A model generated the notes under the pieces. That model was not told the origin of the DNA. It made no database searches and saw only the letters and a program-made list of their open reading frames with translations. From the NCBI GenBank assembly GCA_027489035.1, contig JAIYAN010000023.1:1-64000 (forward strand): 64,000 bases of DNA. Direction: 5' to 3'. Of this stretch, positions 15,664 to 23,899 are shown piece after piece (position 1 is the first letter of the stretch; every line of letters begins with the position of its first letter). The DNA is from Chitinophagaceae bacterium. GTDB taxonomy: Bacteria; Bacteroidota; Bacteroidia; Chitinophagales; Chitinophagaceae. Both the position numbers and the translations under genes were made by a program.

Positions 15664-16089
15664 CTAAACCGTAGTGACGTGATTGAAATGATCCAGCTGA
15701 TCCTGAATACTCTCGATCTCAAGTTCCAATGCCAATACCATCTGGTCTTTTTCCTGAAGTTCGATAACGGGTACTTTCAAAACAGGCGTCTCACGGGATT
15801 CGTAAGAATAGTGTTTCTCACAGGAAAGCGCACTCAATTCGCTACAGTGTGATTTGAGTTCAGATAGACGGTAGATCTGCTTTTGGATAGGTCTGTTGGC
15901 TTCTGCTATCCTCGACTTCAGGTCGATAAGTTCTTTAGTAAGGTCTTCGAGTTCTTTAAGGAGTTCTCTGGCGTCATAAGGTCGTTCCAGGTTTTCAGGG
16001 TATAGATTATACCTACGTAGCCTAGACATGGTAACCCTGATCTTACCTTTAAGTTTGTTTTTTAGCTTAAGAGCTTGTTTAATGTTCAT
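15664..16089 (-). CDS. Coiled-coil protein resembling the DIP1984 family
   Basis: 141 residues, mostly charged helix. It begins MNIKQALKLKNKLKGKIRVTMSRLRRYNL, has DARELLKELEDLTKELIDLKSRIAEANR in the middle, and ends EIESIQDQLDHFNHVTTV. This layout (basic N-terminal helix, central LxxELxxL, short hinge, terminal helix) resembles the DIP1984/septicolysin-type hypothetical proteins, whose function is unknown. No signal peptide. Base composition is less AT-rich than in its neighbours, a hint of transfer. A small GC hairpin (GCGGC/GCCGC, 16119-16134) sits in its 5' region. Monocistronic on the minus strand. Confidence 0.6.
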   Translation of the reverse strand: MNIKQALKLKNKLKGKIRVTMSRLRRYNLYPENLERPYDARELLKELEDLTKELIDLKSRIAEANRPIQKQIYRLSELKSHCSELSALSCEKHYSYESRETPVLKVPVIELQEKDQMVLALELEIESIQDQLDHFNHVTTV

Positions 16090-16448
16090 GACGGTTTTTT
16101 TTGGTTATGTTTTAAGCTGCGGCTAGATTGCCGCGAAAATCAAGAGTCATAAAAAATAAGTTGTTCCTTTTCCATATTTTGATTTTTAGAATTCTTTTTA
16201 CATTAACCGATTAATCATTTTAAAAAAATTGACTTAGTTTTAATGTATTAAAATGTCAATTTTATCATCCAAATCCTTTTTAATTGAGATGTGTTTGGCA
16301 AATGTATATTGCGAGGGTGCCGAAAAAAAATAGACAATATTTTATTTCGCCACAAATTTTTTATATTATATTGTTTATCAATAATTTATATCATAATATC
16401 CGCCATTTTTTTGAACAAATTTGAATAGAATTTTTTAAATTTTTTTTA
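16090..16448. other. Divergent AT-rich promoter region
   Basis: 359 bases between divergently transcribed genes. It contains the GCGGC/GCCGC hairpin at 16119-16134 on the coiled-coil gene side; the remainder is very AT-rich with several T and A runs. No gene or clear -7 box is seen. Confidence 0.5.
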
Positions 16449-17411
16449 ATGGAAGAGAATATCCAACATCCTAAGTCAGTAAATTTTCTCAAAAAACGCG
16501 ATAAAAATATAATTGAACTTGTTCGAATATTAACAGGAGGTACTCCAATTAGTAAATCAGAAATTGTTAAGATTTTAAAGACCTCTGAAAGATCTGTTGA
16601 AAGACTATTTCAAACGATAAAAGAAAATTACAAGGAATTGCTTTTGATTAAAAAAAAAGTGTTCAACAATAATGAATCTAAGTATGAAAACAGATATCAA
16701 CTTATACGAAATGAACGACATATACCAAAGCCTCTGCAAAAACAATTTCAGCGGTCTAATAAAAAAAAGCGAACCAATATATTTTACGATGAAAATTTAG
16801 TTGATGTCATCAGTTTTTTTAGGAGTGCAATAAATGAAAAAAAAATCATAAGATTAACTCATGATATAGGTGAAGAATTTCGAAAAACTTTTGATGTGCT
16901 TCCAATTAAAATAAATCTAAGCCGTACCATTTCAATTGAAGGTATATGTAGAGATGATAACAAACGGGAAATTTATAAGGTATTTGAGTTGTCCGAGCAT
17001 ACCCATTACTTAATTATTAATCCAGATACAAAATTTAAAACCCCAAATCATAAGCCTGATTTAGATGATTTCAATCTCTATGATGAAGAAAATCCAGTTG
17101 CAAAACCTATGGAAGCAAAGTTGATTTTAACTCGGGTTTCATATGATTTAACACTAAATTTACTGCCTCATCTAATAAGCAGAATTGAAGATTTAAATCA
17201 ATCTGAAATAAATCGATTCGAAAATCAAACGTTCAAATTCTCTTATAAACTGAACATTAATTTTTATAACATCCAATCGCTTGGCTCATTGATTAGTGGT
17301 AAGTTGAATCATTTCAAGGTTATAACTTCCAATGAAGTAATTGATTTATTAAAAAATTATATTGAGCAAAATATTACCAACAAAATTGAATCTAGTTTAA
17401 TAATCGAATAA
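16449..17411 (+). CDS. WYL-like helix-turn-helix regulator
   Basis: 320 residues, predicted transcription regulator. An N-terminal HTH (TPISKSEIVKILKTSERSVERLFQTIKEN, ~residues 31-60) is followed by a basic linker (RSNKKKRTN). The middle (~118-190) resembles a WYL domain: VISFFRSAINEKKIIRLTH, then VLPIKINLSRTISIEGICRDDNKREIYKVFELSE, where the family's W-Y-L triad appears as ISI, so it is degenerate. The C-terminal ~110 residues resemble the extension domain of WYL proteins. Such regulators sense ligands and often control phage-defence genes, but no known defence effector is beside it. It is divergent from the coiled-coil gene. Confidence 0.6.
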   Translation: MEENIQHPKSVNFLKKRDKNIIELVRILTGGTPISKSEIVKILKTSERSVERLFQTIKENYKELLLIKKKVFNNNESKYENRYQLIRNERHIPKPLQKQFQRSNKKKRTNIFYDENLVDVISFFRSAINEKKIIRLTHDIGEEFRKTFDVLPIKINLSRTISIEGICRDDNKREIYKVFELSEHTHYLIINPDTKFKTPNHKPDLDDFNLYDEENPVAKPMEAKLILTRVSYDLTLNLLPHLISRIEDLNQSEINRFENQTFKFSYKLNINFYNIQSLGSLISGKLNHFKVITSNEVIDLLKNYIEQNITNKIESSLIIE

Positions 17412-17555
17412 TAATAAATTCTTCAGGATAAAATTTAAAGTAAATAAAAACAATAACCTTAGTACCATATGCTTAGTTTATTCCGCTCTCCCATATACAC
17501 CCCACCTCCAAAATCCTTTACAGGTAAGGAGTTTAATTTACATGTTGAAATAAAT

Positions 17556-17585
17556 AAAAAAGCCCCCAAAACTGAGGGCTTTTTC
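17556..17585. terminator. Bidirectional terminator between WYL-like gene and hsp20
   Basis: AAAAAAGCCC...GGGCTTTTT inverted repeat, with A-run on one side and T-run on the other, placed between convergent genes. Confidence 0.75.
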
Positions 17586-17600
17586 AAAAAGTAATAATTA

Positions 17601-18050
17601 TTATTTTACCTGTATAGTATGATGCGCATTTAATTTCTTCGCCTCTTCTTTTTTTGGAAGCATCAAATTTAATACGCCATCAGTATAGCTCGCTTGTATT
17701 TTTTCTTTACTCACATCTTCTGGCAACGAAAAGCTTCTGCTAAATGATGAATAATTATACTCTTTTCGGGTGTATTTATGGTCTTTTTCGTGACTCGTTG
17801 TTTCTTTCTCACAACTAATGGTGAGCATGTTTCCTTCAACATCAATTTTGAAATCATCTTTTTTCATCCCTGGTGCTGCAATGGAAAGTTTGAATTCGCT
17901 AGCTGATTCTACAATGTTAACAGCCGGTACGGTTAATACTCGGTTTAATAAAACGTTTTCATTATCAAACCATTCATTCCATGGTTTAAAAAAATCATCA
18001 AAAATTGTGGGAACAGTGCCGCCATTTCTTGTTAGTGCTCTTGTTGACAT
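17601..18050 (-). CDS. Hsp20/alpha-crystallin small heat-shock protein
   Basis: ATP-independent chaperone that holds unfolding proteins, 149 residues. The alpha-crystallin domain spans ~45-140: VNIVESASEFKLSIAAPGMKKDDFKIDVEGNMLTISCEKE, then FSRSFSLPEDVSKEKIQASYTDGVLNLMLPKKE, containing the A-x-x-x-G-V-L-type motif (TDGVLNLMLP). The short C-terminal tail ends HHTIQVK. Unusually for this phylum the start codon is preceded by a full AGGAGG Shine-Dalgarno site. It is convergent with the WYL-like gene and followed by a strong bidirectional terminator. Confidence 0.93.
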   Translation of the reverse strand: MSTRALTRNGGTVPTIFDDFFKPWNEWFDNENVLLNRVLTVPAVNIVESASEFKLSIAAPGMKKDDFKIDVEGNMLTISCEKETTSHEKDHKYTRKEYNYSSFSRSFSLPEDVSKEKIQASYTDGVLNLMLPKKEEAKKLNAHHTIQVK

Positions 18051-18056
18051 AAAATA

Positions 18057-18062
18057 CCTCCT
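18057..18062 (-). promoter_or_regulatory. Shine-Dalgarno AGGAGG of hsp20
   Basis: AGGAGG on the minus strand, 6 bases before the ATG at 18050. It decides the start and is the only clear Shine-Dalgarno I noticed in the window. Confidence 0.75.
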
Positions 18063-18170
18063 TGTTTTTTAGTTTTAAATTTAAATTACAAGGCAAATGT
18101 ATTTTCAATCAACACGGATTAAAATGCGCTTCATCAAAGTAGAAAATGATTCTTATCAGACAGCTGAATA

Positions 18171-20093
18171 CTATCCATTTTTTTCACTTAACTCCAACCA
18201 ACGCATCTCCATTTCATCTAAAGATGCAATGATTTCACTGATGCGTTCTGCTGCTTTTTGAAGTTCATCATAACTTAAATTGCTCGACATTTTTATTTCT
18301 AACCCTTCTTTCTCTTTTTGAAGTTTAGGCATTTCTTTTTCTAAAGTCTCCAACTCAAATTTTTCTTTAAAAGATAATTTTTTAGGCGGTTGATTTGAAG
18401 TCGTTGTCGTAACGTTGGTTGATGCTTTTTTTTCTGGTGCATCTTTTTCTTCACCATGCTCTTTCATAATCTGTTGTGTATTATTTTCCAACAGCCCTTT
18501 AGATTGAGCATCTCTGTATTGTGTGTAATTTCCTGGATAATCTCTAATAACTCCATCACCTTCAAAAGCAAACAGATGGTCTACCATTCTATCCATAAAA
18601 TATCTATCATGGCTTACTATTAAAATACATCCGGGATATTCCATTAAAAATTCCTCCAGCGTTCTTAATGTTTGCAAATCCAAATCATTGGTCGGCTCAT
18701 CAAGCACCAAGAAGTTGGGGTTTACAAATAGTACACTCATCAAATGCAGTCTGCGTTTTTCGCCACCGCTTAATTTACTGAGCATCGTGTATTGCTGTTC
18801 GCCTGTAAACCCAAACTTTTCCATAAACTGACTTGCCGAAATTTTACTTCCATCAGCCAAAGGAAAAAATTCAGCCATCGACTTTACATACTCAATCGCT
18901 CTTTTATCTTCTTTATAAATCAATCCGTCCTGACTAAAATTCCCAAATACTACGGTATCGCCATGATTGATTTTTCCCGAATCTGCGGGCTCTTGCATCA
19001 AAGCGATTTTTAAAAATGTAGATTTTCCAACACCATTTTTTCCTACAACGCCAATTCTTTCGCCACGTTTGAAAGTATAATCAAAGCCCTTCATGATATT
19101 GAGGTCTCCAAAACTTTTATACACTTTTTTCATTTCCAAAATCTTCCCACCAAGACGTGTCATTTTCATTTGCAGACTTACTTCCGCCACTTCTTTTTGT
19201 TGTTTAACCCGATCTTCTACCTCAGCAAAAGCATCTTGTCTGCTTTTACTTTTGGTCGTTCGTGCTTTTGGTTGCTTGCGCATCCATTCCAATTCCTTAC
19301 GAAATATGTTTTTATCTTTTTGAAGTTCGCTTTGTTCTATTTCAATACGTAAACTCTTCTGTTCTAAAAAATAATCGTAATCACCTTTATAAACAAAAAC
19401 CTTCTCGTCATCAATTTCAATGATTTCATTACAAACGGCATCCAAAAAGTATCGATCATGCGTTACAAGTAATAAAGTGATTTTTTGTGCACTTAAAAAT
19501 TCTTCCAACCATTCTATCATAGATACATCCAAATGGTTGGTAGGTTCATCCATAATTAACAAACATCTTCCTTCGTGTAATTGAGATTCGATAAGCGCTT
19601 GCGCCAATGCAACACGTTTTTTTTGTCCACCACTTAGGTTTCCAACGCGTTCGTTTAAAATATGTAAGTTGAGTTTTCCTAAAATCTGCTTAAGGTCACT
19701 TTCAAAAGTCCAGGCGTTTAAATCGTCTAATTGAGACATCAACTCAGATAAATGATCGATGTCTTCAGAACCAATTTCGAGGTATTCTTCATAAGCTTTT
19801 ACTGCCTTAATAACAGGGTTATCTAAACGAAGTACATTGTCCCAAATCGTTTTATTGGGATCGAAATCATTATCCTGCTGCAACATTACCGTTTTGATGT
19901 CTTTATGCACCCAAACGGTACCGCTATCTGCCGTATCAAAACCAGCAAGGATTTTCATTAAGGTTGATTTCCCTGAACCGTTTCTGGCTACTAAAGCAAT
20001 TTTATCTCCTTCTTCAATATAAAAAGTGATATTTTTAAAAAGGGTCCTGATTCCAAAAGACTTAGTGATATTTTCTACTGAGGCATAATGCAT
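18171..20093 (-). CDS. uup: ABC-F family ATPase (Uup-like)
   Basis: Soluble protein with two ATP-binding cassettes and no membrane domain, 640 residues; ABC-F proteins act on the ribosome or on DNA-associated processes. Cassette one has Walker A GRNGSGKST-type (ARNGSGKST, ~36-44), signature LSGGQKKRVALAQAL and Walker B LLIMDEPTNHLD. Cassette two has GKNGVGKST (~345), LSGGEKRRLHL and FLVLDEPTNDLD. The linker is charged (RKQPKARTTKSKSRQDAF). A C-terminal coiled coil (KEKFELETLEKEMPKLQKEKEGLE) favours Uup over EttA. A TATCTTTG box ends 5 bases before the ATG. Resistance-type ABC-F cannot be excluded by sequence alone. Confidence 0.88.
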   Translation of the reverse strand: MHYASVENITKSFGIRTLFKNITFYIEEGDKIALVARNGSGKSTLMKILAGFDTADSGTVWVHKDIKTVMLQQDNDFDPNKTIWDNVLRLDNPVIKAVKAYEEYLEIGSEDIDHLSELMSQLDDLNAWTFESDLKQILGKLNLHILNERVGNLSGGQKKRVALAQALIESQLHEGRCLLIMDEPTNHLDVSMIEWLEEFLSAQKITLLLVTHDRYFLDAVCNEIIEIDDEKVFVYKGDYDYFLEQKSLRIEIEQSELQKDKNIFRKELEWMRKQPKARTTKSKSRQDAFAEVEDRVKQQKEVAEVSLQMKMTRLGGKILEMKKVYKSFGDLNIMKGFDYTFKRGERIGVVGKNGVGKSTFLKIALMQEPADSGKINHGDTVVFGNFSQDGLIYKEDKRAIEYVKSMAEFFPLADGSKISASQFMEKFGFTGEQQYTMLSKLSGGEKRRLHLMSVLFVNPNFLVLDEPTNDLDLQTLRTLEEFLMEYPGCILIVSHDRYFMDRMVDHLFAFEGDGVIRDYPGNYTQYRDAQSKGLLENNTQQIMKEHGEEKDAPEKKASTNVTTTTSNQPPKKLSFKEKFELETLEKEMPKLQKEKEGLEIKMSSNLSYDELQKAAERISEIIASLDEMEMRWLELSEKNG

Positions 20094-20098
20094 ACGTG

Positions 20099-20106
20099 CA
20101 AAGATA
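20099..20106 (-). promoter_or_regulatory. -7 box TATCTTTG of the ABC-F gene
   Basis: Full TAnnTTTG match on the minus strand, with only 5 bases between the box and the ATG. A transcript from it would be leaderless or nearly so. Confidence 0.6.
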
Positions 20107-20201
20107 GTAGAAGCAAATTGAAGGAAAATTTGTTTAATTTAATTTATACCAAATGGCTTTATATATCCCATCAACGATAAACTAAGAATAATAAAAAACT
20201 G

Positions 20202-20209
20202 TAACTTTG
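20202..20209 (+). promoter_or_regulatory. -7 box TAACTTTG of the polysaccharide locus
   Basis: Matches TAnnTTTG, 76 bases upstream of the first gene of the polysaccharide locus. The longer 5' region might carry regulation. Confidence 0.5.
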
Positions 20210-20285
20210 GCCACCTTTCCGAAGCTTTTGATCGAATCAACATTTTTGATTTTAAAATTTTGCTTTTTGATTTAAATATATACAC

Positions 20286-22715
20286 ATGAAAAATTTTATC
20301 AATAAACTGATTTCAACTTTCTTTTTTTTGTTCGTTGTAGTAATTTGTAATGCGCAATCTAATTTGTTTGAGGAAAGAAACTTAACGCAAATAAATGTGG
20401 ATAGTTACAGTGATGCCGACATTTTGACGATTCGCAATAAAATGAACAGTATGGGCATGGATACGGAAAAGGCCATCGAGATTTTGAAAAGTAAAGGCAT
20501 GTCGAGCGAACAAGCGAGTAAATTGGCAAACAGGCTTAATAATGTTTCAGTGGCTAAAAGTAAATCGAATGTTGCTGAACCAGAAAGAAGATATAACGAG
20601 GGTTCAAGTGCTGTTGTTATGGAAAATGCCGATAAAGACCAATCTGTATTTGGATCTGAGTTGTTTTTGAAAAGCAGCTTGGTTTTTGAGCCTAATATCC
20701 GAATTGCCACACCATCATCTTATGTAGTTGGTCCGGATGACGAATTGGTTGTTAATGTATTTGGATACAGTGAAATGCGGTATAATTTAGATGTAAATGA
20801 AAATGGGGAAGTGTACATTCCAGCGGTTGGACCAATATATGTAAATGGATTAACGCTTGAGCAAGCAACAGGAAAAATCAAATCGAAGTTGGCTTCAACC
20901 ATTTATAGGGCTATATCAAGTGGTCAAACTAGGGTTCAAATAAAACTTGGTAAAATAAGAAGCATAAGGGTTACGGTAATTGGAGAAGCGTATAAGCCAG
21001 GTACTTACACGATATCTTCATTAACTACTTTATATAACGTGTTGTATTTGTGTGGCGGTCCAAGCAATTTGGGCAGTTATAGACAAATTGAAGTGATTAG
21101 AGGAAATAAATTGATTAAGAAAGCTGATTTATATGATTTCTTATGCAAGGGAATTCAGAAAGATAATATTTTATTACAAGAAGGTGACGTTATCAGAATA
21201 CCATATTATGAAAATAGGGTTAACGTTTTGGGCAGCATCAAACGCTCGGGAAAGTACGAAATGTTAACTGGCGAAAATGTAGAAAAACTATTGAGCTATT
21301 GTGGTGGGTTTAATGAAATGGCTTATAAAGAAGGAATGGTTGTAACTAGAATTGCGGAAAAAGAAAAGAAAATACTTGAGATAAAAGACAGTGCGTTTTC
21401 AAAATTTACCATTCGTAATGGAGATGATTTTTACATCAGCAATTTGCAAAATGTGGTGTTAGATAAAATCACGATTACAGGTTCGGTGTATAGACCAGGA
21501 AATTACGAATCAAGTACAACAACAACATTAAAATCATTATTGGAGAAATCAGGCGGATTACTAGAGGTTGCTTATACAGAGAGAGTGAACATTTTTAGAT
21601 TGGAAAAAGGCAGACAACCTTCTATATTGTCTGTAAATCTTGATTCAATTAAGAATAATCAATTGGATATTCCATTGAACAAATCAGACTCGGTGCATGT
21701 GTACTCAATTTTTGATTTTAAAGACAATCAGTATGTATCCATTTTAGGGAACATTAGAAAATCAGGTAGGGTTCAATGGAGAGAAAATTTAACGATTAAA
21801 GAATTGTTGTTAGAAGCAGGCGGCATAAATGATTTAGGCGATTCCTCAACTATAGAAATTTCAAGAAGAAAGAAGAAGTCGGAATCAAATACCTTAGATT
21901 ATCTTGAAACAGAAACATTTAGTGTAAGCGTTTCTAAATCAAATGCAATGGGTGCAGAAATTACGCTTATGCCATTTGACATTGTGCATGTAAAAGTATT
22001 GCCAGGTGTAATCAATCAAAGAATGGTAATGGTTGTGGGAGAGGTACTAACACCAGGAAAATATAATCTTCAAAAAAGTGGAGAAAAAATAACAGATATT
22101 TTAAAGCGCGTGGGTGGTTTTAAAGCGTCTGCTGATAGTACATCAATAATTATTAGACGCAAAAAAAATTCTATATTCACTGTTGCTGAAAGAGAGTTGT
22201 TTTTTAAACGATTGATGAATCTAGAATATGACAGCATTGCTACAAATGATCAACTTAAAAATGAATTATATGGCGAGTTTGAAACCATTAGTATAGATTT
22301 AAAAAAAATATTGAAAGACAATTCAAAATTTGACAATTTAAATTTAGAAGATGGGGATTTAATTACTGTAAGTAGAAACAATAATTTAGTAAAAATTACG
22401 GGCGAAGTGTATTATCCAAATGTATTATCATTAAGAAACAATAAATCGGCAAAATACTACATCAAACAATCGGGTGGATTCACCAGCGATGCTAGAAAAA
22501 TGAAAACATTAATTGTGTTTCCAAATGGAAAAGTAAAATCAGTAAAATCATTTTTTGGATTCAAATTCTATCCAAAAATTACAAGCAGAGCAGAGATTTT
22601 CGTTCCACAAAAAAATAAAGAAAATAAAAATAAAATTGGTGCTGGTGAATGGGCACTATTGGTTTCGGCAATGGGAATTATTTCAAATGTAGTATTAACG
22701 GCTTTGAAAAATTAA
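20286..22715 (+). CDS. Wza-like polysaccharide export protein with multiple SLBB domains
   Basis: Outer-membrane/periplasmic export channel component for surface polysaccharide, 809 residues. A signal peptide (MKNFINKLISTFFFLFVVVICNAQ) is followed by a ~110-residue variable region, a Poly_export domain (YVVGPDDELVVNVFGYSE, ~141-158) and about six SLBB repeats (VTVIGEAYKPGTY, VNVLGSIKRSGKY, ITITGSVYRPGNY, VSILGNIRKSGR, MVVGEVLTPGKY, VKITGEVYYPN). The C-terminus ends in a hydrophobic helix (WALLVSAMGIISNVVLTAL). It heads a same-strand set with Wzz-, Wzy- and GT2-like genes. Long multi-SLBB forms are common in Bacteroidota. Confidence 0.88.
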   Translation: MKNFINKLISTFFFLFVVVICNAQSNLFEERNLTQINVDSYSDADILTIRNKMNSMGMDTEKAIEILKSKGMSSEQASKLANRLNNVSVAKSKSNVAEPERRYNEGSSAVVMENADKDQSVFGSELFLKSSLVFEPNIRIATPSSYVVGPDDELVVNVFGYSEMRYNLDVNENGEVYIPAVGPIYVNGLTLEQATGKIKSKLASTIYRAISSGQTRVQIKLGKIRSIRVTVIGEAYKPGTYTISSLTTLYNVLYLCGGPSNLGSYRQIEVIRGNKLIKKADLYDFLCKGIQKDNILLQEGDVIRIPYYENRVNVLGSIKRSGKYEMLTGENVEKLLSYCGGFNEMAYKEGMVVTRIAEKEKKILEIKDSAFSKFTIRNGDDFYISNLQNVVLDKITITGSVYRPGNYESSTTTTLKSLLEKSGGLLEVAYTERVNIFRLEKGRQPSILSVNLDSIKNNQLDIPLNKSDSVHVYSIFDFKDNQYVSILGNIRKSGRVQWRENLTIKELLLEAGGINDLGDSSTIEISRRKKKSESNTLDYLETETFSVSVSKSNAMGAEITLMPFDIVHVKVLPGVINQRMVMVVGEVLTPGKYNLQKSGEKITDILKRVGGFKASADSTSIIIRRKKNSIFTVAERELFFKRLMNLEYDSIATNDQLKNELYGEFETISIDLKKILKDNSKFDNLNLEDGDLITVSRNNNLVKITGEVYYPNVLSLRNNKSAKYYIKQSGGFTSDARKMKTLIVFPNGKVKSVKSFFGFKFYPKITSRAEIFVPQKNKENKNKIGAGEWALLVSAMGIISNVVLTALKN

Positions 22716-22766
22716 TTCCGTAGATAAAGTTCGTATTTTTAAAAAGTTTAGATTTAAAATAATAAG

Positions 22767-23798
22767 ATGCAATCAAATTCTTTTTTGAATGTACTATTAA
22801 AAAAATGGTACTTATTTGTAGTGTTCGGTGTATTGGCCGGCACCACTGGATTTGTAGTAGCTATGCTAACAAAACCAAAATTTCAAAGTCGATTGAGTTT
22901 TGCTCTAGATGCAGGCAACTCTGAAAACAGTTTATCAGGAGCGCTCAGCCTCGCTTCACAATTTGGTTATGGTTTGGGAGGTTCTGGCAATTTATTTGAT
23001 GGAGATAACATTATCGAAATCATGAAAAGCAGAAGAATCATTGAAAAAGTGTTGCTGAGCAACGAAACCTTCAATAACAAAAATTATACACTTGCTGCTT
23101 ATTATTTAGAATTTACAGGATTGCGTAAAACGTTGAATAAAAAAGAAAGACTTTCTAAAATTGATTTTCCTGTTGGCATTACAAAAGATAAAATGAATTA
23201 TCTACAAGATAGCATACTCAATTTAATTTATTTAAAAATGGAGAAGGAAGATATTAATCCAACTCGACCAGATAAAAAATTGAGCATTTACGAAATTAAA
23301 GTAACCAGTTACGACGAAAAGTTTTCAAAAGTATTTACGGATAGATTGGTTGAAGAAGCAGGAATTTTTTATACAGAAATAACCAGCAGAAAAGAAAAAG
23401 AAACAGTTGATGTTTTAGAACTCCGTGTAGATTCTTTAAAAAAGAATGTTGGCTCTAGTTTAATGTCTAAAGCTCAATATGTGGATGCTAATGTCAATCC
23501 TGCATTTTCTGTAGCACTCGCAAAGCCTCAAATGCAACAATATAACATTTCGGCTTACGGCGAAGCATATAAAGAGCTTTTCAAGAATTTAGAATTGGCT
23601 AAATACCAATACATAAAAAAGATTCCCTTGTTACAAATTATAGATAATGCAGATTATCCAATGGAGAAAATAAAATCTAGCAAACTAAAAACTGCAGTGA
23701 TTTTCGCCATTTTAGCCAATGTTATTTTATTGTTGTTTATATGGATCAGTTATCTAAAAAACAGATTGGACCAAAATGAAAATGAAGTTGAAAAGTAA
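22767..23798 (+). CDS. Wzz-like chain-length determinant, no kinase domain
   Basis: Inner-membrane polysaccharide co-polymerase, 343 residues. An N-terminal membrane helix (WYLFVVFGVLAGTTGFVVAM, ~13-32) and a C-terminal one (LKTAVIFAILANVILLLFIW, ~309-328) bracket a large periplasmic helical region. The Walker motifs and Tyr tail of Wzc-type kinases are absent. The protein ends inside the 19-mer AAAAGTAAAAAG repeat, which supplies the last codon and the stop. Function is inferred from topology and position between Wza-like and Wzy-like genes. Confidence 0.82.
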   Translation: MQSNSFLNVLLKKWYLFVVFGVLAGTTGFVVAMLTKPKFQSRLSFALDAGNSENSLSGALSLASQFGYGLGGSGNLFDGDNIIEIMKSRRIIEKVLLSNETFNNKNYTLAAYYLEFTGLRKTLNKKERLSKIDFPVGITKDKMNYLQDSILNLIYLKMEKEDINPTRPDKKLSIYEIKVTSYDEKFSKVFTDRLVEEAGIFYTEITSRKEKETVDVLELRVDSLKKNVGSSLMSKAQYVDANVNPAFSVALAKPQMQQYNISAYGEAYKELFKNLELAKYQYIKKIPLLQIIDNADYPMEKIKSSKLKTAVIFAILANVILLLFIWISYLKNRLDQNENEVEK

Positions 23799-23815
23799 AA
23801 AGTAAAAATTCAAAA
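23791..23815 (+). repeat. AAAAGTAAAAAG element, copy 1
   Basis: 18 of 19 bases match the copies at 32608-32626 and 47499-47517. Its second half AAAAGTAAAAATTCAAAA (23798-23815) is found exactly, inverted, at 47561-47578. It covers the stop codon of the Wzz-like gene. Confidence 0.65.
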
Positions 23816-23899
23816 TTGTCAAATTTTTATTATAAATATTTTTCATTTTGATTAAAAAATAAAACTAAAACATTCTATTGTTTATTTTAGAAAGTAGAA

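Noticed and set aside
12913-17411. Known phage-defence island
   Set aside because: A WYL-like regulator alone is not proof; no known nuclease, helicase, methylase, toxin-antitoxin or Abi gene is recognisable in the block.
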